NCBI GenBank assembly: GCA_943327755.2
Contig: CALPYF020000015.1
Coordinates: 1-64,000 of the forward strand
Length of the DNA: 64,000 nt
Source of the DNA: Deinococcus hopiensis KR-140
GTDB taxonomy: Bacteria > Deinococcota > Deinococci > Deinococcales > Deinococcaceae
Direction: 5' to 3'
Both the position numbers and the translations under genes were made by a program. The notes under the pieces were generated by a model, which did no database searches, had not been told where the DNA came from, and was given only the letters and a program-made list of their open reading frames with translations. Positions 1-7,086 of this stretch are shown in pieces; position 1 is the first letter of the stretch, and every line of letters begins with the position of its first letter.

Positions 1-210
1 AGCTTCACGTACCTGATCTTCTACAAGGAGCAGAGCTACGCGGGGCGCAGCCAGGCGCAGGCGGCGGCCCTGAAGAAGCTGCTGACGTGGGTGGTGACGA
101 CGGGGCAGCAGTACAACGAGGGCCTGGATTACGCCAAGCTGCCCGATACCGTCGCCAACAAGGCCAAGACGATCATCAACAAGATGACCTTCGCCGGCAA
201 GAAAATCTGA
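1..210 (+). CDS. pstS: PstS phosphate-binding protein, C-terminal fragment
   Basis: The window opens inside this reading frame, which ends in TGA at 208-210 and leaves 69 residues of the C-terminus. The visible tail (YLIFYKEQ near the start, a W-V-x-T-x-G-Q segment, ending FAGKKI) matches the C-terminal lobe of periplasmic phosphate-binding proteins of the high-affinity Pst importer. The assignment rests largely on its position directly upstream of pstC, pstA and pstB. PstS captures inorganic phosphate outside the membrane and delivers it to PstC/PstA. The start, the signal peptide and the promoter lie outside the window. Confidence 0.85.
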   Translation, partial: SFTYLIFYKEQSYAGRSQAQAAALKKLLTWVVTTGQQYNEGLDYAKLPDTVANKAKTIINKMTFAGKKI

Positions 211-227
211 TCGTTCACGCTTGACCG

Positions 228-258
228 CGCGGCGTGCCCAGTCAACGGGCACGCCGCG
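228..258 (+). terminator. Hairpin between pstS and pstC
   Basis: A perfect 12-bp GC-rich stem (228-239 paired with 247-258) with a 7-nt loop lies 17 nt after the pstS stop and 98 nt before the pstC start. There is no T-run, so it is more likely a 3'-end stabiliser or partial terminator. Such a hairpin would leave more pstS message than pstCAB message, as is common in binding-protein-dependent operons. Confidence 0.6.
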
Positions 259-356
259 TTCGTCTGCCGCCCCGGAGGCGCGCGGGTGTGGGCTGACCTG
301 CGCCTGACGAAAACCGGGTGAACTGGGTCCATGAGTCCCGAAGGGGTCACGAAACC

Positions 357-1352
357 ATGAGCAAACGCACCGCCTCCCCACGCCAGCTGAGCAGCGGCAG
401 TGACCGGGTGTTCGAGGGCCTGATCCTCGCCCTGGCCGCCGTGATCGTGCTGGTGTTCGTCCTGAGCGTCTATCAGCTCGGCACCGAATCCTGGCCGGCC
501 CTGCAGAAGTTCGGGCTGAACTTCTTCACGAGCCGCGTCTGGAACCCCGTCACCGGCGAGTTCGGCGCGGCCGCCATGATCGCGGGCACGCTGGTGACCA
601 GCATCGCCGCGCTCGCCATCAGCGTGCCGCTGGCCATCGCCAGCGCCCTGTTCGTCGCCGAGTACGCGCCCAAGTGGCTCGCCAACCCGGTCGGCTACCT
701 CATTGAACTGCTCGCGGCGGTGCCCAGCGTCGTGTACGGCCTGTGGGCACTGTTCGTGATCGCCCCGATCCTCGGGAAGTGGCAGACCAACTATTTCACC
801 AGCCCCGAGAACCTCCAGACCCTGACGCGCTGCACCGAACTGTGGAACAAGAACCAGACCAGCCTGGAGTGCTTCTTCGTGCCCAGCAGCGCCGCCGGAC
901 GCGGGCTGGCGCTGGCGGTCATCATCCTGACCGTCATGATCCTGCCGTACACCGCGTCCGTCGCGCGAGACGTCATCCGCCTCGTGCCGCAGGACCAGCG
1001 TGAAGCGATGTACGCGCTGGGCGCCACGAAATGGGAAGTCATCTCCCGCGCGATCCTGCCGTACGCCCGCGCGGGCATCATGGGCGGCGTGATCCTCGCA
1101 CTGGGCCGCGCGCTGGGCGAGACGCTGGCCGTCGCCATGGTCATCGGGGACAGCCAGGACATCCTCAAGAGCATCTGGGGCAACGCCAGCACCATGGCCT
1201 CCGTGATCGCCAACCAGTTCGGGGACGCGCAGGAAACCCTGCACCGCTCCAGCGTCGTCACGCTCGGCCTGAGCCTGTTCTTCCTGAGCGTCGTCGTGAA
1301 CTACGTCGCCCGCCTGATCATCGCGCGCCTGACGCCCAAGGGGATCCAGTGA
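357..1352 (+). CDS. pstC: PstC phosphate ABC transporter permease
   Basis: A 331-residue inner-membrane permease that forms, with PstA, the phosphate channel of the Pst importer. It has about six hydrophobic helices, starting near residue 18, and the binding-protein-dependent permease (EAA) loop 'YALGATKWEVISRAILPYA' that contacts the ATPase. The frame is open to a GTG at 318, but the ATG at 357 (MSKRTAS) is preferred because AAGGGG sits 10 nt upstream and the extra residues look non-coding. It has a polar periplasmic insertion near its middle. The stop and the pstA start share one base (TGATG), implying translational coupling. Confidence 0.93.
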   Translation: MSKRTASPRQLSSGSDRVFEGLILALAAVIVLVFVLSVYQLGTESWPALQKFGLNFFTSRVWNPVTGEFGAAAMIAGTLVTSIAALAISVPLAIASALFVAEYAPKWLANPVGYLIELLAAVPSVVYGLWALFVIAPILGKWQTNYFTSPENLQTLTRCTELWNKNQTSLECFFVPSSAAGRGLALAVIILTVMILPYTASVARDVIRLVPQDQREAMYALGATKWEVISRAILPYARAGIMGGVILALGRALGETLAVAMVIGDSQDILKSIWGNASTMASVIANQFGDAQETLHRSSVVTLGLSLFFLSVVVNYVARLIIARLTPKGIQ

Positions 1353-2212
1353 TGAGCGCCGCCACCACGCCCAGAAACACCCGCCACCAGCTGAGCCCGG
1401 CCCGCCGCGCCAGGAACCTCGTCATGGGCAGCCTGATCGTCCTGGCCACCGCGATCGTCGTCGCGCCGCTGATCCTGATCTTCGCGTACCTGATCCGCGA
1501 GGGCCTGGGCGCCATGAACCTCGACTTCTTCACCAAAGTCCCCGCCCCCGAAGGTGAAACCGGCGGCGGCCTCGCCAACGCCATCCTGGGCAGCATCGAG
1601 ATGCTCGCCATGGCCAGCGTGCTGGGGGTCGTGGTGGGCGTCTCCGGCGGGATCTTCCTGGCCGAGTACCCCCGCCACCCCCTGATGCCCAGCATCCGCA
1701 TGATCAGTGACGTGCTCGCCGGGATTCCCGCGATCGTCATGGGTCTCGTCGCGTACGGCCTGATCGTCCTGAAGTTCGGCTTCTCGGGTCTCGCGGGCGC
1801 CGTCGCGCTGGGCTTCCTGATGATCCCCATCGTCGTGCGCACCACGGAAGAAGTCCTGAAGCTCGTCCCGCAGACCGTTCGTGAGGCCGGACTGGCCCTG
1901 GGCCTCCCCAAGTGGCTCGTCACCCTGCGGATCGTGCTGCCCGCCGCCGCCGGGGGCATCGTCACCGGCGTGATGCTGGCCCTGGCCCGCGTGGCCGGGG
2001 AGGCCGCGCCGCTGCTGTTCACCGCGTTCGGCAACAGCCAGATCAACCTCGACCCGACCAAACCCATGAGCGCCCTGCCGCTCGAGATCTACCGCGGCGC
2101 GACCAGCGCCTACGACGAGAACCAGCGCCTCGCCAAGGCCGGCGCGCTGCTGCTGATCACCCTGATCTTCCTCACCAGCCTGCTGGCCCGCCGCGCCAGC
2201 CGCCGCAAATAA
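1352..2212 (+). CDS. pstA: PstA phosphate ABC transporter permease
   Basis: A 286-residue integral membrane protein and the second permease half of the Pst complex. The first membrane helix follows a basic N-terminus (about residues 25-50), and the EAA-type loop 'REAGLALGLPKWLVTLRIV' is visible in the C-terminal half. It is slightly shorter than PstC, as is usual. Its ATG overlaps the pstC stop by one base. The next gene, pstB, begins 10 nt after its TAA, with AAGGAG between them. Expression is probably under phosphate-starvation control from upstream of pstS, outside the window. Confidence 0.93.
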   Translation: MSAATTPRNTRHQLSPARRARNLVMGSLIVLATAIVVAPLILIFAYLIREGLGAMNLDFFTKVPAPEGETGGGLANAILGSIEMLAMASVLGVVVGVSGGIFLAEYPRHPLMPSIRMISDVLAGIPAIVMGLVAYGLIVLKFGFSGLAGAVALGFLMIPIVVRTTEEVLKLVPQTVREAGLALGLPKWLVTLRIVLPAAAGGIVTGVMLALARVAGEAAPLLFTAFGNSQINLDPTKPMSALPLEIYRGATSAYDENQRLAKAGALLLITLIFLTSLLARRASRRK

Positions 2213-2222
2213 GGAGCATGCT

Positions 2223-2981
2223 GTGACCCCCATCCTCGACGCCCAGAACGTCAACATCTACTACGGCGACAAGCAGGCCGTGAAGAACGTCAACCTCCGC
2301 GTGCAGCGCGGCAGCGTCAACGCCCTGATCGGCCCCAGCGGCTGCGGGAAGACCACCTTCCTGCGCGCCATCAACCGCATGCACGACCTCACGCCCGGCG
2401 CGCGCGTCGAGGGCACCATCCTGCTCGACGGCGAGGACGTGTACGGCAGCGGCGTGGACCCCGTCACCATGCGCCGCCGCGTAGGCATGGTGTTCCAGAA
2501 GCCCAACCCCTTCCCGACCATGAGCGTCTTCGAGAACGTCGTGTCCGGCCTGAAACTCGCCGGGATGCGCGACCAGAAACGCCTGATGGAGATCGCCGAG
2601 CGCTCCCTGCGCGGCGCGGCCCTCTGGGAGGAAGTCAAGGACCGCCTCAAGACCCCCGCCACCGGCCTGAGCGGCGGGCAGCAGCAGCGCCTGTGCATCG
2701 CCCGCGCGCTGGCCGTCGAACCCGAGATCCTGCTGATGGACGAACCGACCAGCGCCCTGGACCCCGCCAGCACCGCGAAGATCGAGGACCTGATGACCGA
2801 CCTGAAGAAGGTCACGACCATCATCATCGTCACGCACAACATGCACCAGGCGGCCCGCGTGAGCGACACCACCAGCTTCTTCCTGAACGGGGACCTCGTC
2901 GAGCACGGCATCACCGACCAGATCTTCACCTCCCCGCGCGACGAGCGCACCGAGGCGTACGTCACGGGCCGCTTCGGCTGA
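2223..2981 (+). CDS. pstB: PstB phosphate ABC transporter ATPase
   Basis: A 252-residue cytosolic ATPase that powers PstCA. Walker A GPSGCGKTT (near residue 38), the family-typical 'AINRMHDL' stretch, the Q-loop with 'FQKPNPFP', signature LSGGQQQRL, Walker B ILLMDEPTSALD and the H-loop 'VTHNMHQA' are all intact. The family is normally about 250 residues. The start is GTG with AAGGAG ending 6 nt upstream. A phoU gene often follows pstB, but none follows here: the operon ends at a strong hairpin 12 nt after the stop. Confidence 0.96.
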   Translation: MTPILDAQNVNIYYGDKQAVKNVNLRVQRGSVNALIGPSGCGKTTFLRAINRMHDLTPGARVEGTILLDGEDVYGSGVDPVTMRRRVGMVFQKPNPFPTMSVFENVVSGLKLAGMRDQKRLMEIAERSLRGAALWEEVKDRLKTPATGLSGGQQQRLCIARALAVEPEILLMDEPTSALDPASTAKIEDLMTDLKKVTTIIIVTHNMHQAARVSDTTSFFLNGDLVEHGITDQIFTSPRDERTEAYVTGRFG

Positions 2982-2993
2982 AGCGCAGCCCCG

Positions 2994-3030
2994 GAACGCG
3001 GGCCGGCCTGTCACAGGCCGGGCCGCGTTC
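2994..3030 (+). terminator. Terminator of the pst operon
   Basis: Arms 2994-3009 and 3015-3030 pair over 16 positions with one mismatch around a 5-nt loop, starting 13 nt after the pstB stop. There is no clear U-tract, but the stem is the strongest nearby and marks the end of the operon. Confidence 0.7.
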
Positions 3031-3067
3031 ACGGTATGAAGACGGGGCCAAGGTTGCGGGCGGGGCC

Positions 3068-3106
3068 GTGAGGCACCTGCGGCAACGCGCCTCACGATCA
3101 GGTGCC
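3068..3106 (+). promoter_or_regulatory. Two mutually exclusive hairpins upstream of a small ORF
   Basis: Arm 3068-3074 can pair with 3089-3095 (7 bp). Arm 3072-3079 can pair with 3099-3106 (8 bp). The two left arms share 3072-3074, so both stems cannot form at once. The structure ends 11 nt before the ATG at 3118. It resembles a switch or attenuator but may be coincidental. Confidence 0.3.
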
Positions 3107-3117
3107 ACCATGCGGGT

Positions 3118-3279
3118 ATGTCTGACCCTCACGAGCAGGCTAACGTCCAGCAGATCGAATGGCTGCTGGGCGCCCTCGCCGAAACGCAGGCGCAGGGCCA
3201 GCCCAACCCGCCCGCCCGAACCTCCGATTCCTCCACCGTCCTCCCCGACGTTCAGGCCGACAGCGACGAGCTTCACTAG
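3118..3279 (+). CDS. Small acidic hypothetical protein (53 aa)
   Basis: An open frame of 53 residues beginning MSDPHEQANVQQIEWLLGAL. The first 25 residues could form an amphipathic helix; the rest is polar, Pro/Ser/Asp-rich and probably disordered. Third codon positions are mostly G or C, as in real genes here. No family was recognised. There is no strong ribosome-binding site. Its TAG stop is interleaved with the TAG stop of the convergent kinase gene: both are read from the same palindrome CTAG at 3276-3279. The gene could be spurious. Confidence 0.5.
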   Translation: MSDPHEQANVQQIEWLLGALAETQAQGQPNPPARTSDSSTVLPDVQADSDELH

Positions 3280-4031
3280 CGCTGCGGGTCGTCTCTCGTC
3301 AGACCGTCACATCCACCCGAACGCCGCCCCCTGCCAGTCAGCGGGGCGGTCGTCTGCCGGGCGGGCGCCCTGACCGGCAGTGAGCCGATCAGGGCACCCG
3401 CCCAGTCCAGCCGCGCGACCAGATCGGCCCGGTCCCGCGCCGATTCGATCAGGCGGGCGTTCGCGTCGTCCACCGAGGCCACCCACGCCTGCGCCGCCTG
3501 CGCGTCCCGGCCATGCGCCTCGTGGCGGGCGATGAGCTGCGCGCGGCGCAGATCGTCCGGCGGGGCCAGGAACCACACCTCGTCCAGCTGTTCCCGTACG
3601 GTCTGCCACGGGCCGTCCAGCAGCAGGTAGTTGCCCTCCGTGATCACCAGCGGCGCCGCGCGCGGAATGGGCAGGGCGCTGCCGATACTCTCCTCCAGGT
3701 GCCGGTCGAAGCGGGGCGCGTACACCACGGCCTCTGACTGCTGCCGCACCCGGGCGAGCAGCGCCGCGTAGCCGCCCACGTCGAAGGTGTCCGGCGCGCC
3801 CTTGCGCCCGGCGCGGCCCAGGCGACGCAGTTCCTCGTTCGCGAGGTGGAAGCCGTCCATGGGCAGCAGCGCCGCCCCGTCCCCCAGCGCCGCCTGAAGG
3901 GCCGCCGCCAGCGTGGACTTCCCAGCGCCGGGACTGCCGGTCAGGCCCAGCAGGCGCCGCTCGCCGGGGATCATCAGCGTGCGGGCGCGGTCCACCAGCT
4001 GCGGCAGGGTCAGGGTCACGGGTTCAGGCAT
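3276..4031 (-). CDS. P-loop nucleoside/nucleotide (uridine/fructose-type) kinase family protein
   Basis: A 251-residue cytosolic P-loop kinase. Walker A GSPGAGKST lies at residues 32-40. 'LPMDGFHLAN' provides the substrate-binding DGFH motif, and 'ITEGNYLLL' is the equivalent of Walker B. These mark the uridine-kinase/phosphoribulokinase-like branch that includes YggC/FrcK-type kinases, which phosphorylate a nucleoside or sugar with ATP. The exact substrate cannot be read from sequence. The C-terminal 30 residues are basic and low-complexity. A TACGCT box 5 nt before the ATG suggests a leaderless transcript. The gene is monocistronic and convergent with the small ORF at 3118-3279. Confidence 0.75.
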   Translation of the reverse strand: MPEPVTLTLPQLVDRARTLMIPGERRLLGLTGSPGAGKSTLAAALQAALGDGAALLPMDGFHLANEELRRLGRAGRKGAPDTFDVGGYAALLARVRQQSEAVVYAPRFDRHLEESIGSALPIPRAAPLVITEGNYLLLDGPWQTVREQLDEVWFLAPPDDLRRAQLIARHEAHGRDAQAAQAWVASVDDANARLIESARDRADLVARLDWAGALIGSLPVRAPARQTTAPLTGRGRRSGGCDGLTRDDPQR

Positions 4032-4036
4032 GCCCC

Positions 4037-4042
4037 AGCGTA
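4037..4042 (-). promoter_or_regulatory. -10 box (TACGCT), leaderless kinase gene
   Basis: TANNNT hexamer on the minus strand, 5 nt before the ATG at 4031. No ribosome-binding site is present, so the transcript probably starts at or near the ATG. Confidence 0.5.
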
Positions 4043-4079
4043 GAGCGGTGCCCGGGCTGTTCCGGGCACGCTGTCTGTG

Positions 4080-5237
4080 TCAGGCCGGGGTGTCGCCGCG
4101 CAGCAGCGCCGCGCCGTACGCCGTGAAGGCGCTGTCGTCCCCCGGGGGGTGGGTCAGGCCCGCGCGGGCGTCGCGCAGCAGCCGCTCCAGCGGCAGGGCC
4201 GCCGTCAGGGCCGCGCCCCCGGCTGTCCGCACCGCGAGGTCGGTGGCGGTCACGGCGGCGTTCGTACACACCGCCTTCGCCGCGCCGATCAGCGGGACGG
4301 CGCCCGGGCCGGGCTGCTCATCCCACGCGCGGGTGGCGTGCAGGAGGAAGGTGTGCGCGGCGAGCAGTTCCGCCCCGATCCGCCCCACCTGCTCCTGCAC
4401 GCGCGGCAGCGTCGCGATCGGGGCGCCCAGCGCGGTGGGTGTGCGCTCGTGCGCGTAGGCGCGCAGGGCGTGGAGCGCCGCGAAGCCCACCCCCAGGTAC
4501 GTCCCGGCCACCGCCGCCCAGAACCACGCGCTGCTCGCCGGGTGCGCCGGGGCCGGCGGCGCGTGCAGGATCGCCGGCGCCCCCTCGAACACCACGTCGT
4601 GACTGCCGCTGCCGCGCAGGGCCAGCGCGTCCACCCAGGTCGGCTCGATCCGCACGCCCGGCCCGCGCAGATTCACGAGGTACCGGCCCACCTGCCCGTC
4701 CGGCGTGGCCGCCGTGACGAGCGCCCAGGTCAGCGCGCGCGAGCCGGTGCTCCAGGTCTTGCGGCCCGTGACGCGCCACCCGCCGCCCTCGAAGCCGGTC
4801 CCGTCCGCCTCCGCGCGGGTGCGGGGCAGGCCACCGCGTGACGGGCTGCCCAGTTCCGGCTCGCTCGCCAGGGCGTTCAGCAGCTCGCCGCGCACACTCG
4901 CCAGCGCCAGGGCCTCCAGCAGCGGCTCCGGCAGCGTGCGGCCCTGGAAGGCCGCGCCCGTCACGTGCCCGTGCATCGCCAGCACCAGCGCCAGCCCCGC
5001 CCCGGCCTCGCCCAGCGTCCGCTGCGCCCCTGCGAACTGCGTCAGCGTGGCGCCCAGCCCCCCACGCGCTTCGGGCAGCGTGAGGCGCGTGTACCCACTC
5101 TCCGACAGGGCCTGGGCGGCCGGCGGGGTCACGTCCTGCGCCGCCTCGCACGCCGGGCCATGCTCCCGGATCGCCTGCGCGGCGCGCGCCACCACGGCCG
5201 CCTGGGCCTCGCTGAGGATGGAATCGGGTGCGGTCAT
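4080..5237 (-). CDS. Acyl-CoA dehydrogenase-like flavoprotein
   Basis: A 385-residue protein with the acyl-CoA dehydrogenase fold. It has a helical N-terminal region, a central beta domain with the FAD-contacting stretch 'GRKTWSTGSRALTWALV' and a C-terminal helical bundle. The usual 'YEGT' stretch with the catalytic glutamate is missing; the equivalent segment reads 'DARAGLTHPPGDDSAF', which resembles monooxygenase-type or uncharacterised members. The reaction is therefore open: dehydrogenation of a CoA ester or flavin monooxygenation. The frame stays open upstream, but ATG 5237 is chosen because a TAGCCT box lies 7 nt before it and the family alignment starts there. It is divergent from transaldolase. 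Confidence 0.75.
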   Translation of the reverse strand: MTAPDSILSEAQAAVVARAAQAIREHGPACEAAQDVTPPAAQALSESGYTRLTLPEARGGLGATLTQFAGAQRTLGEAGAGLALVLAMHGHVTGAAFQGRTLPEPLLEALALASVRGELLNALASEPELGSPSRGGLPRTRAEADGTGFEGGGWRVTGRKTWSTGSRALTWALVTAATPDGQVGRYLVNLRGPGVRIEPTWVDALALRGSGSHDVVFEGAPAILHAPPAPAHPASSAWFWAAVAGTYLGVGFAALHALRAYAHERTPTALGAPIATLPRVQEQVGRIGAELLAAHTFLLHATRAWDEQPGPGAVPLIGAAKAVCTNAAVTATDLAVRTAGGAALTAALPLERLLRDARAGLTHPPGDDSAFTAYGAALLRGDTPA

Positions 5238-5244
5238 GTCCGGC

Positions 5245-5250
5245 AGGCTA
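5245..5250 (-). promoter_or_regulatory. -10 box (TAGCCT), leaderless acyl-CoA dehydrogenase-like gene
   Basis: TANNNT hexamer, minus strand, 7 nt before the ATG at 5237, with no ribosome-binding site between. Confidence 0.55.
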
Positions 5251-5406
5251 CGCCGTGCCCGGGGGGACGCGCGGCCCGCCCCGCCTGTCCAGGGCGCATG
5301 CGTGAAGAGTTGCTGTAGGGTGGAAAGCTCGGAAACGCGCCACCCTCTGTGGTGTGCCGCGCGCGCGCCGACACCCTCCCGGTCGCGCGCCCGGAAGGAG
5401 AGACCC

Positions 5407-6321
5407 ATGAACGTACTCGAGCAGCTCAAGCAGATGACGGTCGTCGTGGCCGACACCGGCGACCTGGACGCCATCCGCCAGTACCAGCCGCAGGACTGCA
5501 CCACCAACCCCAGCCTGATCCTCAAGGCCGCGTCCCTCAGCGGCTACGCGCACCTCCTGGAAGAAGCGCGCGCCATGGGCGACGTGGAAGCCGCCATCGA
5601 CTTCCTGACCGTGCGCATCGGCACCGAACTCACCAAGCTCGTGCCCGGCTACGTCAGCACCGAGGTGGACGCCCGCCTGTCCTTCGACGCGGACGCCATG
5701 GTCACCAAGGCCCGCCACCTCATCGACCTGTACGCGCAGCAGGGCGTGGGCAAGGACCGCATCCTGATCAAGCTCGCCACCACCTGGGAAGGCGTGCAGG
5801 CCGCGCGCGTCCTGGAAGCCGAGGGCATCCACTGCAACCTGACCCTGGTCTTCAACCTCGCGCAGGCCATCGCCGCCGCGCAGGCCGGCGCGTACCTGCT
5901 CTCGCCATTCGTGGGCCGCATCACCGACTGGTACAAGAAGGCCGAGGGCAAGGACAGCTACCCCGTCGACGAGGACCCCGGCGTGAAATCCGTGCGCGAG
6001 ATCTACCACCACTTCAAATCCCACGGATACGAGACCATCGTGATGGGCGCGTCCTTCCGCAGCGCCGAGCAGGTCAAGGCCCTCGCGGGTTGCGATCGCC
6101 TGACCGTCAGTCCCCAGCTGCTCGGGGAACTCGCCGCCGACGAAGGAAAACTCGAACGCGTCCTGAGCCCCGAGAGCGCCACGCAGACCGAACCCACCCT
6201 CACGGAGGCGGACTTCCGCTGGGCGCTCGCCAGCGACCCCATGGCCACCGAGAAGCTCGCCGAGGGCATCCGCGGCTTCCACGCCGACACCGAGAAACTT
6301 CGCGCGCTGCTGCGCGGCTGA
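5407..6321 (+). CDS. tal: Transaldolase
   Basis: A 304-residue cytosolic enzyme of the non-oxidative pentose phosphate pathway. It transfers dihydroxyacetone units between sedoheptulose-7-phosphate and glyceraldehyde-3-phosphate. The Schiff-base lysine lies in 'ILIKLATTWEG' (Lys122). The catalytic Asp (VADTGDL, near residue 19), the 'DCTTNPSL' motif and 'VSTEVDARLSFD' match the TalB-type family in order and length. The start ATG has AAGGAG 6 nt upstream, so this gene is translated from a leadered mRNA, unlike its neighbour. A weak TAGGGT box at 5316-5321 could be its -10. The gene is monocistronic and followed by a hairpin. Confidence 0.95.
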   Translation: MNVLEQLKQMTVVVADTGDLDAIRQYQPQDCTTNPSLILKAASLSGYAHLLEEARAMGDVEAAIDFLTVRIGTELTKLVPGYVSTEVDARLSFDADAMVTKARHLIDLYAQQGVGKDRILIKLATTWEGVQAARVLEAEGIHCNLTLVFNLAQAIAAAQAGAYLLSPFVGRITDWYKKAEGKDSYPVDEDPGVKSVREIYHHFKSHGYETIVMGASFRSAEQVKALAGCDRLTVSPQLLGELAADEGKLERVLSPESATQTEPTLTEADFRWALASDPMATEKLAEGIRGFHADTEKLRALLRG

Positions 6322-6334
6322 GCCCACCCCACCC

Positions 6335-6364
6335 GGCGGCCCGTTCACGACAGGACGGGCCGCC
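6335..6364 (+). terminator. Terminator after transaldolase
   Basis: A perfect 10-bp stem (6335-6344 with 6355-6364) and 10-nt loop, 13 nt past the transaldolase stop. It overlaps the region just downstream of the convergent gene ending at 6368, so it may act in both directions. Confidence 0.65.
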
Positions 6365-6367
6365 GCC

Positions 6368-6745
6368 TCATGACGGCCTGTCCGTCACCTGAACGTGCGA
6401 CCCACGCACCGTGCAGGTCAGCGTGACCGGCTCACCCCGGTTGAACCCGGCCGCCGAGGTGCGCACCGCCTGAACCTGCGCGCTGAACGTCCCCTCACCC
6501 ACCGTCACGCTGGACGGAATCAGTCGGCGCCCATCCAGGTCCGTGCGGCCACTCAGGGCGTCCAGGCAGGCCTCGATGCCACCCTCCCGCGCGTTCCACG
6601 CGGCGGGACTGGCGTGCGGTGCGAGCAGCGCCCCCACCAGGGCCGCGCCCATGATCAGGGACGTCAGGGCGCGGCCCTGCCACGCGGGTAGCGTGGCCGA
6701 CGGAGCGGTGGCGCGGGCAGACGACTGGGGAGCGCGGCTGAGCAT
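6368..6745 (-). CDS. Small exported hypothetical protein (125 aa)
   Basis: From the ATG at 6745 the protein has a Ser/Ala/Arg-rich N-terminus of about 25 residues. A hydrophobic segment (about residues 28-45, 'LTSLIMGAALVGALLAPHAS') follows and looks like a signal peptide or membrane anchor. The remaining roughly 75 residues are soluble, with two cysteines about 50 residues apart ('EACLDAL' and 'TLTCTVRG') that could form a disulphide after export. No family was recognised. The frame is open much further upstream, but that part reads as low-complexity non-coding sequence. No clear ribosome-binding site or -10 box was found, so the start is uncertain. Confidence 0.55.
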   Translation of the reverse strand: MLSRAPQSSARATAPSATLPAWQGRALTSLIMGAALVGALLAPHASPAAWNAREGGIEACLDALSGRTDLDGRRLIPSSVTVGEGTFSAQVQAVRTSAAGFNRGEPVTLTCTVRGSHVQVTDRPS

Positions 6746-6875
6746 GGCCCGAGCGTGCGCCCGGCGCGCGGGCGACGGTACTGGCGGACTGGCGGGGCCG
6801 GGCGGCCAACTGGCCAGTCCACCCGGGCCACCCGGCGGATGGCCAGTCGCGCCACCAGCGCGCAGGCTGAGCGCC

Positions 6876-7082
6876 ATGACCCACCGCGCACCCCCTTCCC
6901 CCGCTGCCCAGTCCGCTGCCCAGATTTCCGGCCGGTCTCCCACGGCGCGCGCCGTGGTGGGCGTCTGGACGCTGCTGGTGACCCTGCTGGCCCTCTCGCA
7001 CGCCCTGCCCCACCCGGCCGCCGAACAGGCGGGAACGTCCCCCGGCACGCTGCGCCCGGCGGCCGGGGAGGCGCACCGCTGA
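6876..7082 (+). CDS. Small membrane or secreted hypothetical protein (68 aa)
   Basis: An open frame of 68 residues. After a polar Ala/Pro/Ser-rich N-terminus, a hydrophobic stretch (about residues 27-42, 'VVGVWTLLVTLLALSHAL') could be a single membrane helix or an uncleaved signal, followed by a short polar tail. No family was recognised, and no ribosome-binding site or TANNNT box is evident before the ATG. It is divergent from the small exported protein at 6745 and ends 4 nt before the convergent MFS stop. It could be spurious. Confidence 0.4.
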   Translation: MTHRAPPSPAAQSAAQISGRSPTARAVVGVWTLLVTLLALSHALPHPAAEQAGTSPGTLRPAAGEAHR

Positions 7083-7086
7083 AACA

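Noticed and set aside
318..356. GTG at 318 as the pstC start
   Set aside because: The ATG at 357 has a well-placed AAGGGG, and the added 13 residues are not PstC-like.
2982..3117. A phoU gene after pstB
   Set aside because: No frame with PhoU helices exists; the operon ends at the hairpin at 2994-3030.
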